A stretch of 64,000 nucleotides of DNA. Source: Trebouxia sp. TZW2008 (taxonomy: Eukaryota; Chlorophyta; Trebouxiophyceae; Trebouxiales; Trebouxiaceae). The notes below the pieces were generated by a model. That model worked only from the letters and a program-made list of their open reading frames with translations. It searched no databases and was not told the DNA's origin. Below are positions 24,198 through 36,900 of this stretch, piece by piece; the stretch's first letter is position 1; every line of letters starts with the position of its first letter. The DNA lies in the NCBI GenBank assembly GCA_002118135.1, contig BDIU01000334.1, positions 124,001 through 188,000 on the forward strand, in the 5' to 3' direction. Position numbers and translations under genes: made by a program.

Positions 24198-27100
24198 TCA
24201 AACAAGCGGATCCAAAAGCTGTTCTGTAAATGAAGGCATGCCATCTGACCCTGCCATAGGGTCCTTCAGAAGGGGTATGTGCTTGTTCATGTTGTGAACC
24301 GTCACTGTTTTGAGGTACTCCTCGATTTGTTGCCAGTTTGCGGCATGCTGCAAGTTGTCCATCCCTGCTGATTGTGTCAGCTCCTCTGCAGTGGGGTCAC
24401 CTCTCTTGAAAGCCAGAAGCTCCAACAGTCTGTGCTTCTCAGGAATCCAAGGATAGGAATGTACAATGCCAATGGCATGCTGCTTGGCAGTCAGAATCTG
24501 CACGGTCACAACATGCTTCAGACACGAGGCTGCTGTAGATGCAGTGCAATCTCAGCGGGTGGAGGAGATTGAAACTGAGCAAAATCTTGCTCAAATAATG
24601 TAACAGGCATTGGCAGTAGGGTCACCCTTTTCAAAGCCAGAAGCTTCAGCAATCTGTGCTTCTCAGGAGTCCAAGGATAGGAATGTACAATGCCAGTGGC
24701 ATGCTGCTTGGCAGTCAGAATCTGCATGCACGCAACAGGATTCACACCTGAGCTTGCTGTCAAGCCAGTGTGTTGATGTTCTGCCCACTGTATTAGCTAC
24801 TCATATGTACTGCTGAGCTCAAATCTGCCACAGGCAGTTTGTGCCAAAGAGCTGCACATGCACATACACATATGCAGGATTCGCCTGATTTCCAAGTTGT
24901 CTGAGCGCCAAGCCATGCATCACAAGTTATTGGCAATATACTTTTTGCATTGCAGACAGCTTGTGATGCATGGCACGGGGCTCAGACAACCTGAACACCA
25001 GCTTGACCTGTCAGCAGATACACATATGCTGGGTTTGGCTGATGTTTCATTTGTCTCAGCACAATGCCACGCATTACAAGCTGTCAGATCTTGGGACGCA
25101 TGGCACGGCGCTCAGGCAACCTGAACACCAGCTTGACCTGTCAGCACAGTTTCTGCATGTTGCACGCTCCCAGCCCTCTACAACAGGCGTTGATTTTGCT
25201 GCTGCGCACAAATGAGCACATGCTTTGGCAGGGAGTCAGGGCCGAAATGACATGCACCTTGTAGTGCAGACATCAGCTGCAGTAGTGCAATGCCGATGAT
25301 GAGAAATACGGCACATCACATGTTTTTTGAGGGGAGTGTCAATAGCTTGGCACAGTTTGGTGAAAGGACAGTCCTTGCTTACCCCTCTGTAGAAGGAGGA
25401 TGCAAACTGCATGTACGTCCTGTACTCCTCGCTCCCGTTGGCAGTCAGCTGCTCAGCAATGCTGGTCACTTCCTCCAACTTATCGCTGGCATGACAAAGT
25501 CCAATTGCTTCAGAAGGCATCCTGCTCATTAGCTCCTTGCGTGCTCGGCCCAGCTGCCCAATCTTGCCGCAGAAAAGACGGCGCAGATACAGCAGATCCT
25601 GAATCTGGGCCTCTGTCAAGTCCACTGCCACCTGCAGCAATCGCAGTCAAGCCATCAGCATCACAAGCTGATGCGGTGGCCAGAGCTTGCAGGCAACCCA
25701 GCTGCCCAATTGCCGCGGACCAGTTGGCACAGGTATAGCAGGCCCTGTATCTGTGCCTCTGTTAGATCCACAGCCAACTGCAGCAATCACAGCCGTGATA
25801 CTTGAATCAGCATGTGAGCACCACAAGCTGAAGCAGTGATTAGCGCTAGCAGATGAACCAGCTGTCCAGTGTTGCCACAGAACAGGCAGTGCAGGCATAG
25901 CAGGTCCTGTATTTGGTGCCTCTGTCAGGTCTACTGCCACCAGCAGCAGTCATGTTCAGAGGTGCCAGGTCACACGATGAGCATTGCAAGCTTGAACAAA
26001 GTCTAGGTTGCAGGCACACAAGATGCTCAATTGTGTTGCAGAAAAGACAGCACAATTACAGCAGGTCTTGTATCTGTGCCTCTGTCAGGTCCGCTGCCAC
26101 CTACAGCAGTCATTCCCAAATCTCTGAGTGCGTAAAATAGACACCTATTGATTAAAGGTAGTCAGAGAAAAAGCGGCACAGGTACAGCAGGTCCTGCATG
26201 TGTGCTGCTGCCAGATCTGCGCCATTTGCAGCAGTCATCCATCAAGCAGAAACTCTGTATCATGAATGTGTCCCCTGAGGCTATAAAGGCTGAGGCACAG
26301 CTTCTTCAAGACTCAAAGGTATCTGCATCAGTCTGTCATGCGGGCAAAGGCCTTGGTGGTTGTTGCAGGCGCAAAGGGTACCATACACTACCATGCAGCA
26401 GGGATCTCTGATGGCCCGCTCTTGACATAGACATTTAAACAAGTGTGCCGTGAACTGCGGAGCCCTGGCAAGTGTCAAGACTCCAAAGAACGCACTGCCA
26501 TGCAGCAGGTAGCCCTGGCACAGCCTGCACAGTTTGCAGTGCATGCTGCTAACATCGATGCTGCTTGCGTCTTGTCCCTTGTGGAAGTATTGGAGAAGCA
26601 GGAACCTATCACTAGGCAACCCTGACTCGAAACAAGTTTAAGGAAAACAACAACAACCTTGTTGTGTCCTTTCCCTGATGTCGCTAGCAAGCATGGCTCA
26701 AGATCTGTCTGAGAAGCTTTGATAACATGCTTGTACAGCAAGCAGAGGAGAAGCACGCTGACTTGCACGAGTCTAGTGTGTCGTTCATTGCCGTAGCCAA
26801 ACTGACTGCACATTCACGCAATCTGTTACTGCGTAGTCTGGTCGAAATGCTTATGCTGAGTAGGAAAGCTCAAGCATGTTCTGCATAGCCACAGATTATG
26901 CAAGAGAGTTTCCAGCTTAGCATGAGCTCCTCAGCCAGGCGGCCACAGGAGCAGACTGAATGTGTCTGCAAGCCAATTCGCTGCACCAGCCGAAGGGCTG
27001 AGACAACTTCTGGAGACAAATATACTTTTACGACAGATGCCTGCTGTCTCATAGCAGTGCAGACCTCAAGTGAAGGAACTTCATTTCAATTCATTACAAA

Positions 27101-30100
27101 TGGGTGCTAGGCAGGCTCAGCAGGCCTGACTAGGCACGTACAGAAGCAATCAATTGCCTCCAATGAGTTCAGTCGTGGGCTAACCTAAGGAATCTGGTGG
27201 GTGACATGCCTGCCATCTCACAGCACTGCAGACAACTTTTGAGGTGAAGAGCATGGCACCTGACATGCCCGCCATCCTGCCACCTCACAGCATTGCAGAC
27301 AGCCGTGAATAAGAGAACATAGCATGCGACACACCTGCCACCTCAGACTGCTGCAGAGCCCATGTGCTACACATGGAAGGTTTTATGCCTGCCATTTCCA
27401 AGCATTGCAGCTGGTGCACCCCGCATGCAGCTGCAATGCTTGGAAGGGAAGAGAACTCTATGCTATGAAGTATTGTAACAGGAGCCACTGTGGAAAGGAA
27501 CAGCCTAGGATTGTTGCTGCACACGCAGCAATCACCAGCATGTGGGAACTCAGCAGCAGACAGACCATGAGGTCCTCATAGAAGCTCTCAGGAAGCTCTC
27601 GCACAGTGCCCAGGCAGGGCGACGATGCTGGCAGAGTGGAAGTCTTTGAGGCCCTTGCCAAGGGACACACAACCCATGGTAATACTAGTTGCCAGGCATC
27701 GCAAAGCAAGGCTCTGTGTACATAGGCACTCCAGGATAGCAGACATACCATGAGATCCTCGTAGAAGCTCTCAGGCAGCTCTCGCACAGTGCCCAAGGAG
27801 GGCGACCCGTCCATGCTGGCAGAGTGGAAGTCTTTCAGACCCTTGGGGTTGCCAAGCGACACACACACCATGAGAGAGGTGAGCTCCTTGATCCAGCGCT
27901 GCATGTCTTCTGTGGCTGAGCAGGGCTCATTGTCTGCCGCCTCCAGCAGGCACGCACCAAGCTTGCGAGCATACAGCTGCAACAACAATCAGAATTTGTT
28001 AAATGAGCTCATTGTGCACTTGTCAGTAGTGGCTGAGCATTGGCTGCATCAGCAGTCAATATCCTTGTCTGTACATGGTGTTATGAAACGCAATTTTGCA
28101 TGTCCTGTGAGGCTGAGCAGGGCTTTGAGTCTAAAGCCCCAGCAAGCACGCCCCAAGCTTGCAAGCGTACAGCTGCAACAGACATAAGCACATTGATCTG
28201 GCTTTTCTTTTGTCAGGCTAAACCACCTGACTGCATCTGTCACACAAATACTGCTCACTATTGGGGGGGTTTGTTGATTGTCTGACAGACACAGCAGCCT
28301 CCTGTCTGACCTGTTTTCAATAAAATGCTTGGGCGAAGCAAAGGACTGAAAGAGACATTGTAGGCGTACACAGGCAAACATGAAAGTACACACAAATACG
28401 TGCGCTTCCCCCAACATGATCATGAGTGGGGAGCAACTTGTCTGATGCAGTAGAAGGATGCATTCTTGCGGCTATGGCGTGCAACCTTGCATCTTTGTGT
28501 GCAGCCAAAAGAAAATCATGTCAGCTGGTAAACCTTTCAAGCCACAGAATGACACTGAGCTACTCTGAACATGAATGCCATATGCAGACTGCACGTGACC
28601 CAAAATTCAAACAGTCTCAGGCATCAACCAGGCACAGCATCAGACAAGCATGACATGCGCTGCTCAGCATCATGATATACTACTGTTGCATGACAAACAC
28701 ATTGGCAGCAGGCTTACTGAGTACAATCTTTTGAACTCAAGTGATGAGATCTTGCCAACCTCGTCCACAGTCATGGTCGTGTCAGTGAGACCAATTGTGA
28801 ATGTGACAACAGGCAAGCCAAGACTAGTCAAGTTGCATGCACCCAAGAACCCACAACTTCAGGCAAGTTTGAAATGCCGCATACAGCATCGTAAACAGAT
28901 GTGCTTGCATGCGCTTGAGCAGCAGGCTTACTGAATACAATCTTTGAAACTCAGGTGATGAGATCTTGCCAACTTCATCCACAGTCATGGTCTTGTCAGT
29001 GTCACCAATTGTGAACGTCATGACAGGTCCACGCTCTGTCTCCTTTGTGACCCCATTCAATGCTATATTTGCATCGGCCTGCCAAACATTGATCAATGTG
29101 AGGCAAGACGTTGATGCTTGTTACAAATTCATATCAGCAACAACTGATACTACTTGCATGTTTCAGCGATGTTTGCAAGCAAGGAGAGTGGTGTTGGTCA
29201 CTGCTTGCTTGGCCCTGTAAGTCAGCTGGAAACCACAAAGTTGCACGCAGCACGACTGTTACGGGTGACGTGCATTGACCTGTCTGAGATCATGCTGTAG
29301 GAGCGGCCTTCCAGATCAGTAAACAATAAACATTTGTCGAGCATGGTTTGAGTACGCATCATTTGGTCAGGACGCAAGACAGCAGTGACCAGAACAGGGG
29401 ATATAACAAGAAGTTCATGAGGCCATGCTTTGAGGATGGGATTGTCTTTGTCTGACTTTCAGCAGTACAACAGACATTGCGTTTGTGATGCCGCAGACAA
29501 GCTGACCTTGCATTGTTAGACTTAGGTCACAGATGCCTAGCATTTGTGCTGTATGCTTATCTTGTCCCATATGCCTAGCGCTTGTGCTGTGTGCTAGCGA
29601 GGATGCATTTCATTTGCATGCACTTATTTCATCCATTTCTTCCATATACAAAGCATGCTAGTCAGGCTCAGCAGGCCCAACTAGGTACGTACTGGAGCAA
29701 ACAAGTGTGTCAGTTCATGCTTTTCACACACCTGAATTGAGCTCCAAAGCTCTCCAGAAGCTCCAGGGGACTGAACAGGCTCATGCGAAGCGTCGCCAGA
29801 TGGTTGCTGATTCAGCTTTGCAACCTTCTCCAGCAGAGCGTTTCTTGCTTCAAGCTGTTTCTGTCTGATGCGCAGGTCATGCAGCTGTTTTGTCGTCTCT
29901 GCCAGCTGAGCTTCTATGGTCTGTGAACGTGCCTGTATAGATTCAAGTCGACCATTTGTGTGTAGTCAAACCAGAGGTGCGATGCACGCCTCAGTCAACG
30001 AAGCTTGAAATGAGCAGCCAGTCTGGCAGATCGTGTTTGCTGAGCCATGCCTCCTGAGTTCCGAAAGTCGTAAAGGTGATCACAAGTTGAGAAGGGCCGA

Positions 30101-30399
30101 ACCTTTTGCCGCTCCCGGAATCTCTTTTGAGCGGCTCGGTTGTTCTGTTGCTTGCGTTCGGTTGACGTGCGGCCCTTGCTGGTGTGCTCATGATGCGAGT
30201 CAGAGGTTTCGTCGGAGTTCGCGCGACCATTGGTTTGAGCAGGCAAAGCTTGTCCTCGTTGAGCGCCGTAGCTTACGACAGGGTCAAGGTTTGGAGTGGT
30301 GTCCATGAATTGCTCAAAGCCATCTAACACATCCTTGCCGAACTCCCAACTGGACGGGAACTCCTTGCCATAGTCGAAGCTAAACTGGTTCAAAGCCAT
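24198..30399 (-). CDS. bZIP transcription factor with long algal-type C-terminal region (paralog 2)
   Basis: Six phase-0 exons: 30399-30103, 29932-29732, 29078-28932, 27976-27749, 25631-25383, 24497-24198, giving 473 residues. The basic region TERKQQNNRAAQKRFRERQ (about 80-98) is followed by a zipper (about 102-140). Exon order and boundaries match the adjacent paralog one for one, and conserved blocks recur (ARKLGACLLEA / QKLGACLLDA; EEYRTYMQFASSF / DEYRTYMQFSSAF; HSYPW / HTHPW). The two genes therefore arose by tandem duplication and have since diverged widely. It should act as a nuclear dimeric DNA-binding regulator, possibly heterodimerising with its neighbour; that is inference. Introns are much larger than in paralog 1 and carry echoes of exons 3, 4, 5 and 6. 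Confidence 0.86.
24606..24727. repeat. Echo of the 5' end of bZIP-2 last exon
   Basis: About 120 bp repeats 24375-24497 (GIVHSYPW...PEKHRLL coding part and acceptor) with around 10% differences. It sits directly upstream of the real exon in transcript order. It still has an acceptor-like ctgcat edge but has lost the frame beyond the first part. Confidence 0.85.
24955..25160. repeat. Intronic tandem duplication, ~115 bp unit
   Basis: Two copies share 'cctgaacaccagcttgacct' and the flanking 'gcatggcacgg.gctcag.caa'. They lie in the intron between bZIP-2 exons 5 and 6. No exon source was found for this unit. Confidence 0.75.
25700..26235. repeat. Four-step ladder of echoes of bZIP-2 exon 5 start
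   Basis: Copies of the exon's first ~50-90 bp plus acceptor occur at about 25738-25788, 25899-25948, 26060-26108 and 26186-26232; the real exon edge is at 25591-25640. Spacings are about 147, 161, 161 and 126 bp. Coding identity falls with distance from the exon: the farthest copy is the poorest. All retain a 'gcagcag' or 'gcagcaa' motif at the acceptor position. Confidence 0.88.
26990..27420. repeat. Irregular tandem repeat with 'cctgccatctcacagcattgcagac' core
   Basis: The core recurs about five times (near 27040, 27210, 27275, 27335, 27390) in the large bZIP-2 intron 4, with spacings of roughly 60-170 bp. No exon source is evident. Confidence 0.65.
27081..27170 (+). repeat. Dispersed ~90-bp repeat, copy A
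   Basis: Carries 'ttcatttcaattcatt', then 'ctaggcaggctcagcaggcc', 'taggcacgtac' and 'caattgcctcc'. The same order appears at 29625-29716, 57320-57404 and, inverted, at 52799-52878. It is probably a short interspersed element. I see no clear terminal inverted repeat or poly(A). Confidence 0.75.
27566..27670. repeat. Echo of the 3' end of bZIP-2 exon 4
   Basis: About 105 bp matches the exon end at 27749-27850 (PSLGTVRELPESFYEDLM coding) and keeps the donor-side 'accatgag'. It lies downstream of the exon in transcript order, as the echo rule predicts. Confidence 0.88.
28095..28175. repeat. Echo of the 5' end of bZIP-2 exon 4
   Basis: This matches 27910-27980 ('gctgagcagggct', 'caagcttgc.agc.tacagctgcaac') and lies upstream of the exon in transcript order. 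The exon therefore has echoes on both sides, each copying the nearer edge. Confidence 0.8.
28705..28815. repeat. Echo of the 3' end of bZIP-2 exon 3
   Basis: About 110 bp repeats 28923-29035 (coding for TIGDTDKTMTVDEVGKISS) including the donor-side 'caggcttactga'. It lies downstream of the exon in transcript order. Confidence 0.9.
29625..29716 (+). repeat. Dispersed ~90-bp repeat, copy B
   Basis: Lies in bZIP-2 intron 2, just downstream of exon 2. It shares 'caggctcagcaggcccaact', 'acgtactggagcaa' and the leading 'tttcatccatttc' with the other copies. Confidence 0.75.
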
Positions 30400-30964
30400 G
30401 GCGGACTATGCGGACCGCAAAACAGTCCTTAGGGCTCTACATACCAGTCTCGAGGGCAAGATGTCGTCAAATGACACCCTGCTGGTCTCAAGCCAGCGTT
30501 TTACCCAGACATGCCTCACAACTTCCGGAAGTGCGAGCAGAGACAAGTCCGAGGACGCTTGCTACCAGATGATCTAGGGCTTGTGCAGGACGCCCTAGAA
30601 GAAGAGTAGGTGTCGCTGATGTCAGCAAGTGCATTGAGAGATGGAGCGCTTGTGCCCAAGAGATGCCATGCCTCGTCCAGCCAACACACCTGTTGGCACC
30701 ACGCCTGCAACTGAATTCAGTGCCGTGAAAACCTTTGGGGGGCCTATTGTCAAGGCTTTCTTACAGCACTGGCACCCTCCAAAGAATTGCATTTTCTCCC
30801 TCAGTCATAGTGAGCTAGGTTCATGTAGACACGACATCCGTACGTTCAGCGTTAGCTGCATGTTCTCTCATAGCAATGTACATCCATTTCCGATCGGCGA
30901 GTTAAAGTAAAGCTTGCAACAAGCTCAAACACAAGCTTGGCCATGTCATATTATTTGCACTACG
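30400..30964. other. Intergenic: bZIP-2 promoter side and mannosidase 3' flank
   Basis: No conserved coding potential. No element could be named with confidence. Confidence 0.5.
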
Positions 30965-33900
30965 TCAAGACAGAACAAGTGCTGTGTCAGTCAAAGAAAG
31001 AAATGACAGGCAATTAGAAAAGGACTTTGTCGAGTTGAGGGGCTGGTCAGACAGAAACGCAATCGCCTTTGAGCGCCATGGCTTCAGCAAGAAATTGTTG
31101 TCACTGAAACGACCAGGTAAACTCGATTCAACAGCAATATAGGGCGCTACATGACTGATGCGTATTTCAAACTGGATCATGTAAGGGGACATCAGTATGA
31201 ACTCAGCAGCTGTAATGTTGGGCTCTGAAACCAATTGCAGTTTGTTGAGCCCTGCATACAGAATAGTGCTTTCTGATCTGCTGGGCTTAGCTGCAAGGTC
31301 ATCAAGCACTGCTGCATTTGGCATTTCTGTCAAGCCGGTCAAGAAGGCTCTGTTTGGAGCAGCTAGCTTCTGCATCACTTCTGTCAAGTTGATTGATGGC
31401 TCCCCATCCACGCTGATCATTGCTGATTGTTCACTCATGCTGTAGTCATCTGGTTGACACCAACAGTTGCCCCAATGGACCAAATTTGCGCACCAGCTTG
31501 CTGCATGTATGTTCACTGAGAATGTTTTTAAGAGCCTCTGTGTCATGTGTGCTATCTGGCAGATTAGGTAAGAGCAGTCTGCAGCTTTCCCGTCGCTTTT
31601 GCAATCAGCATGTTTTGTATGCAGTTCACTCTCATTATTCTGATGTCCACCTAACAAGCCAAGACCTGTGTGATCCCTTTTGCCGCCATCGTCGAAACCA
31701 TACAAGCTCTGATCAATGACCGCAGTCACGTGTGCTACACATTGAGACTGCCATTCACGTGACCTGTTCAGTATCTGCAATCGAGCGAGCAGCAACTCTG
31801 CCTCGTCTGTATAGATGGCTTTGCTCTCCAGTGGCTTCAATGAGAAGCAGTGCTCAGTCACATTCACTGGCCCTGTTGTATAATCAAGGCGTAACAGCTC
31901 CACAGTCAAATTCCCTGCAAGCACAGGCCATTCTGCAAATCGTGCAGCATCTGGTTCGTGCTTCCATGTTTTGCAGCCAGCCTTGCTGAAAGCACAGGCC
32001 TTAAGCTAAAGAATTGTGTGTAAAGTAGTTGGCTGATCCGAATGCAACGCCACGCACTGTGGCAAACCAGACTTTTTGTCTGTCAGACTGCATGGGAGCT
32101 TCAGCTCATGTTGCCACCAGTTGCAGCTGGAGTTCGGCACAACAGAAGTTGTTGCAGCACAAGGCTTGTTGATACACAGCACAGCACAGCACAGCACAGC
32201 ACAGCACAGCACAGCACAGCACAGCGCAGCACAGCACAAGGGCTCTTGCGGCACAGGGCCTTTCATGATTCAACACAGCATGAAAGACAGCAGCATTCAA
32301 AAACAATCTACCTTGGATCTCTTCATTGAGATCACTGACAGCCCAGATGCTGTATTTGTCGGTGTCCTTGTCATGGTGTACAGTGAGCATGAGAGGCGCA
32401 TACACCTTCTTCATGCTGTAGTGTGACAGGCGCCAGTTCCCCCCAAAATCCATGCTGCTCCATGAGGCACCCTGCATTTGACATTGATCATCTGCTCCAC
32501 ACCCCAATTGTGTCAGCAGTACTTTCTGGCTGGTCCTAGCACACAGCCTTGATGGGACAACTTCTGTGTCCTTATGATGCTGTACATTGTGAATGGACCA
32601 TTCTTTATTTGGTATAGATTAGGAGAGTTTTGTGCAAAATAGAAATCACTTACTAAGAGACACATTTCATACTTACTGAAGAAAGGGTGCTGACCCAAAA
32701 TTTGCTCACCAGCCAGACGTCATTGAGCTGCCAATACAGGCAGGTTACAGCGCAAGATCTCGTCACCCAAGATACAGTGAACAGCACAGGACACCCATGA
32801 TACAAGATATCCCCACATGATCTATACTTACCAGCCAGACGTCATTGAGCTGCCAGTATAGGACGCCCATTGTGTGGGCAGGCGCGCCCTTCAGGCGGCG
32901 CCACAGCCCTATGGCTGTCTCATATGTGATGGCCTGCTGCAGCTGTGTCAGATACGTCCACTTCCTAAACACCCTGTATGTGAATCGATATATGTCATCT
33001 GTAAAGACGAGCTGCTAACATAGCAAACAGCAGCTTTATGCATCAGCATTTGAGCATGCCCTGTAATCTGAAAGCCCTACATCACCAGGAATTTCTGTCT
33101 GAATGTCAGGGCCAATATTGTTGTTGTTTAGACCAACAGTCAGCACTCAGGGACTCACTCTGGATCAGGCAGCTCTGCTTGATGACCTTGAATGTTGCTG
33201 CTGCTGTTGACAGTGATGTGAAAGTGGCGCTGTGCTTGGTCCAATAGCTGTAGAGTTCCATTGGGGTGGCGCATCCTGTGAAAAGTCACAACAGCCTGAA
33301 TGACTGACGCTCAAGACAAGCCAGCCTGAGCAGACAAGACTTATAAACAGACACCCAGCCACCACGATAGAATGTGCAGTGAATAGAGATACATGTGTGT
33401 TGGCACATCCTTGCCACAACGTAGCACTTGACATGATGCACCTGCAAGTGTACATTGCAATGAAATGGCGCATTGTTGCAAGGAAATGTGTTGCAAGTCC
33501 CTGCAGCTCAAGAGCATAAGCAAGTGATGAGCCAGAAAGAGTGAAATGAGTGGCTGGTTCATGGATTTACGGTGACGGTACACCGCCAAAGGATCAGGCA
33601 TCAAGTGTTTGACAAAAAGGCAGATAATGGTGGACAACAGAGATATTGAGTCACATACCTGAACTCAGACATCTTTGAAGTCCAGTCCCAGTCTTGCGCC
33701 TGAGTCACCTTCTGGTAAAGCTTCCAGGTTGGTAAGCTCTGGAATCCAAACTCAGACACAAAACGGGCATGAGGGTATGTGTCTTCGTCAAAGCTGTCTG
33801 CATTATAGTTGTAGTAGTGCACATCCCCATAAAAGGATCCTGATGCATCACCCCACCTGCGGACAGACACCAGCGTCAGTTGTCACAGCACAGTTAAATA

Positions 33901-36900
33901 CAATGGTCAGATCTCATTTCATCATTGCAGAATGCATCGTTCCACCTGCAAACAGACACCTAATTCGGTCTTTGCTCAATCCAGCCAAGTGCAATTGGGC
34001 ATCCAACTTGATCAGGTTAACATGCACTTCACATGGTGAACAGTAGTACACAGCCGCACAGTGAGGTCCTAGCACATTGCCAAATGTGTGCAAACGCATG
34101 CCGGTCATTGCAATTTGAAGTGTATCTCAAAAAGGTATAATTCTGAGCTTCTGTACAGCATCCCATGCCAGCAACTGGGCAAATGGGACTCTGTTATGTG
34201 ACAGCTGTGTTGCAACATGGCAAGATGCCAGCTCATACTGACACACACAGAAATCACCCTTGAAAGCATGCATCATACAGAGCTGTCAGTTGGCCTCATA
34301 TACTGCCGTAGAAAGTATTCTCCACCACAGTAGTGAAGTGCTAATCATGCATCAAAACAGAAAAACACTGTCAATGTGCAAACAACACCAATAAGATTGA
34401 AGTGGTACTCGCCTTTTCACACATGGGTCTTCACTCAGTAGTCCATTGGATGGGCTTGAGTCCACAAATGGAAAGTCAGAATCAACTTTGGCAACCGCTT
34501 GTTGCACAGTGTCCAGGAATAGCTTGACGTAGTCAGCAACATACAGCTGGGGGTTTTCCTTGGACTGCTCAAACCAGCCGTCCATGGCTGTCTCAACTTC
34601 ATTGTTGCCTCCCCAGATGACTACAGAGGGGTGCCAGTTGATGCGCCGCATTTGAAATTGGACTTCCTCATGTATCTGCATAAACATGCAGTGCTGAATT
34701 CAAGGCGTTGTCTTCCCTCATGAGTGGTGGTTTCTACGCATATTGTGGCATGCGCAGTGGCTACATTGCTTGCTACATTATTTTCTGTATGTCGCATTTC
34801 ATGTGCTGTGCAATGTGTCATGATGCGTCTGTCAATTGTCTGCTTTAAGGATGTTGTACATGCTGCATGCAGCAGCAGCTTCCAGCATTTGCATGTTGCT
34901 GCCTGTCTGCTGACCCTCACCTCCTGTAGAAACACATAATTTCTGGGAGGCAAAGCGCAAGCCATATGTTCCATTTGCTGCTACATAGCCGTGGTTTTAA
35001 GGTGATGCGACATGCGCCTTACGCTGCAACGCATCAGAAAAGGAGAGCCACTGTCTATGCCTGTCATCTTCCATCACATAAAACCCAAAATGCTGCAAGG
35101 TATTACCTCGTGAAGAAATGCATCATTTCTAGGATACAAGGCGCAAGCCATCATGACCTCCTGCCACACCATTAACCCCAGCTCATCACAGAGGTCATAA
35201 AAGTCCTCGGGAGGGTACACTCCCCCACCCCACACCCTGATCATGTTCATGTGGGCGGCCACCGCTGAATGTACCAGGTTCCTGTAGCGCTCAGGGGTGG
35301 CCCTTGTGGGTAAAATATCAGCAATGATCATATTGGCACCTGCAGGAATGCAATTTTGCTTGCTGTTTGCTTGAATTTGTTTGAACTAAATAGATACACA
35401 AACAGTGTCGAGGTATGGCCAGAAATACCAGGCTCAAAATTTTCAGAGCGCAGTACAACACAGATCAGCCCTAATCATATGAAACCTGGCGGCCGCCGCT
35501 GAGTGTACCGGATTCCTGTAGCGCTCAGGGGTGGTCCTTGTAGGTAAGATGTCTGCATTGATCACGTTGTCACCTGCAAGACTACAATTTTGCTTGGTGT
35601 TTATTTGGACTTGATAGATATACAAACAATGTTGAGGTATGGCCAGAATATTCCAGGCTCAGAATGTCCAGATTGCTATGAAAAACATGGACAAACCCTG
35701 ATCATATAAAAAATGGCATCCACAGTTGAATGTGCCAGGATCCTGTAGCGCTCAGGAGCCGCCCTTGTGGGTAAGATTTCAGCAAATGTCATAATCGCAA
35801 CTTCAAGGAATGCAGCTTCAGCTTTTAGGTGCCTTGTATGAGCAATTGCCTGTTAGCATCTCTTTCTGGAAATGAGCTGTCGTCAAAGAATAGATCTTCA
35901 GCAGACTGTGGCAGACCTTTTGAAGAGTGTTACCTGCCTTTATATAACAGGGAACGTTGTACACAGCAATGGCTGAGCCGACAAATTGTCACCTGACTCC
36001 TGTTCACACAACAAGCGCAGACATTTATCAAGCAGGCAGGCTCAGCAACTTCTGATTCATGTTGTGCTGCCGTGTACATTTCTTGAACAAAATCTTGCTG
36101 CCATCTGATGCAGAACCAGAAATGAAAAACTGCACCAGAGTCCCTGTACTGTGACTTTCAACCACAGGAAGGAGACATGGCAGGCTGAACAGAATGATAT
36201 CACTGCCAAAATTTGACGGCAACCAACTCAGCTAATCACCTTTTGCGTAGATTGGCACTCCATTCACCCGGAAGAAGAAGGTCTCCCCATCCTCCAACTG
36301 GTCTCTGACTACTTCCACCTTTCTCAGACCTACACGCCTGGTCATCACCAAAGCATGCTCACTGCCATACCGTGCATAATCATTGTTACTGTCACTCATT
36401 TCACTGCTCGTACAGTTGCTACTGCTGTTGCTGCTGCTGCTGCTGCTGCTGCTGTCAGATCTGCTGATGATGCTGATGCTGCTGCTGCTGCTGCTGCTGC
36501 TGCTTGTGTGTCTGGTACTATCTGTACATGCTGCAGCTTGAGTGCATGAGGTTTCAGGACTGATACTGATGGTGAAAGTGTATAGACTCTGAGTGCTGTA
36601 GCCGACAGGCCACCACAGATCATATGGCTCTGTAATGTGAACCTGCATACCAAAAGCTGTGACTCATTGACAGTCAATGGCATCGGCATAAAGCCTAGAA
36701 GCCTTTGATGACATTCCCTGCATTTCTTTCATGTCCTTGCCCAAGCTTTGGAGGCTGTAATGCTATGATGTTTGCAAGCAGCAAATTGATGCCTGCATGA
36801 CTCTCTTGTGCCCTGCAGCCCATCTCAATGTGGAATCGAGCAGTTCACTACGATCAAATTTTGACAAAAAACCATGGATCACATGTTAAGCTGAACATAC

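Noticed and set aside
30641..30910. Plus-strand frame between bZIP-2 and the mannosidase 3' end
   Set aside because: No motif, no splice context, ordinary intergenic composition.
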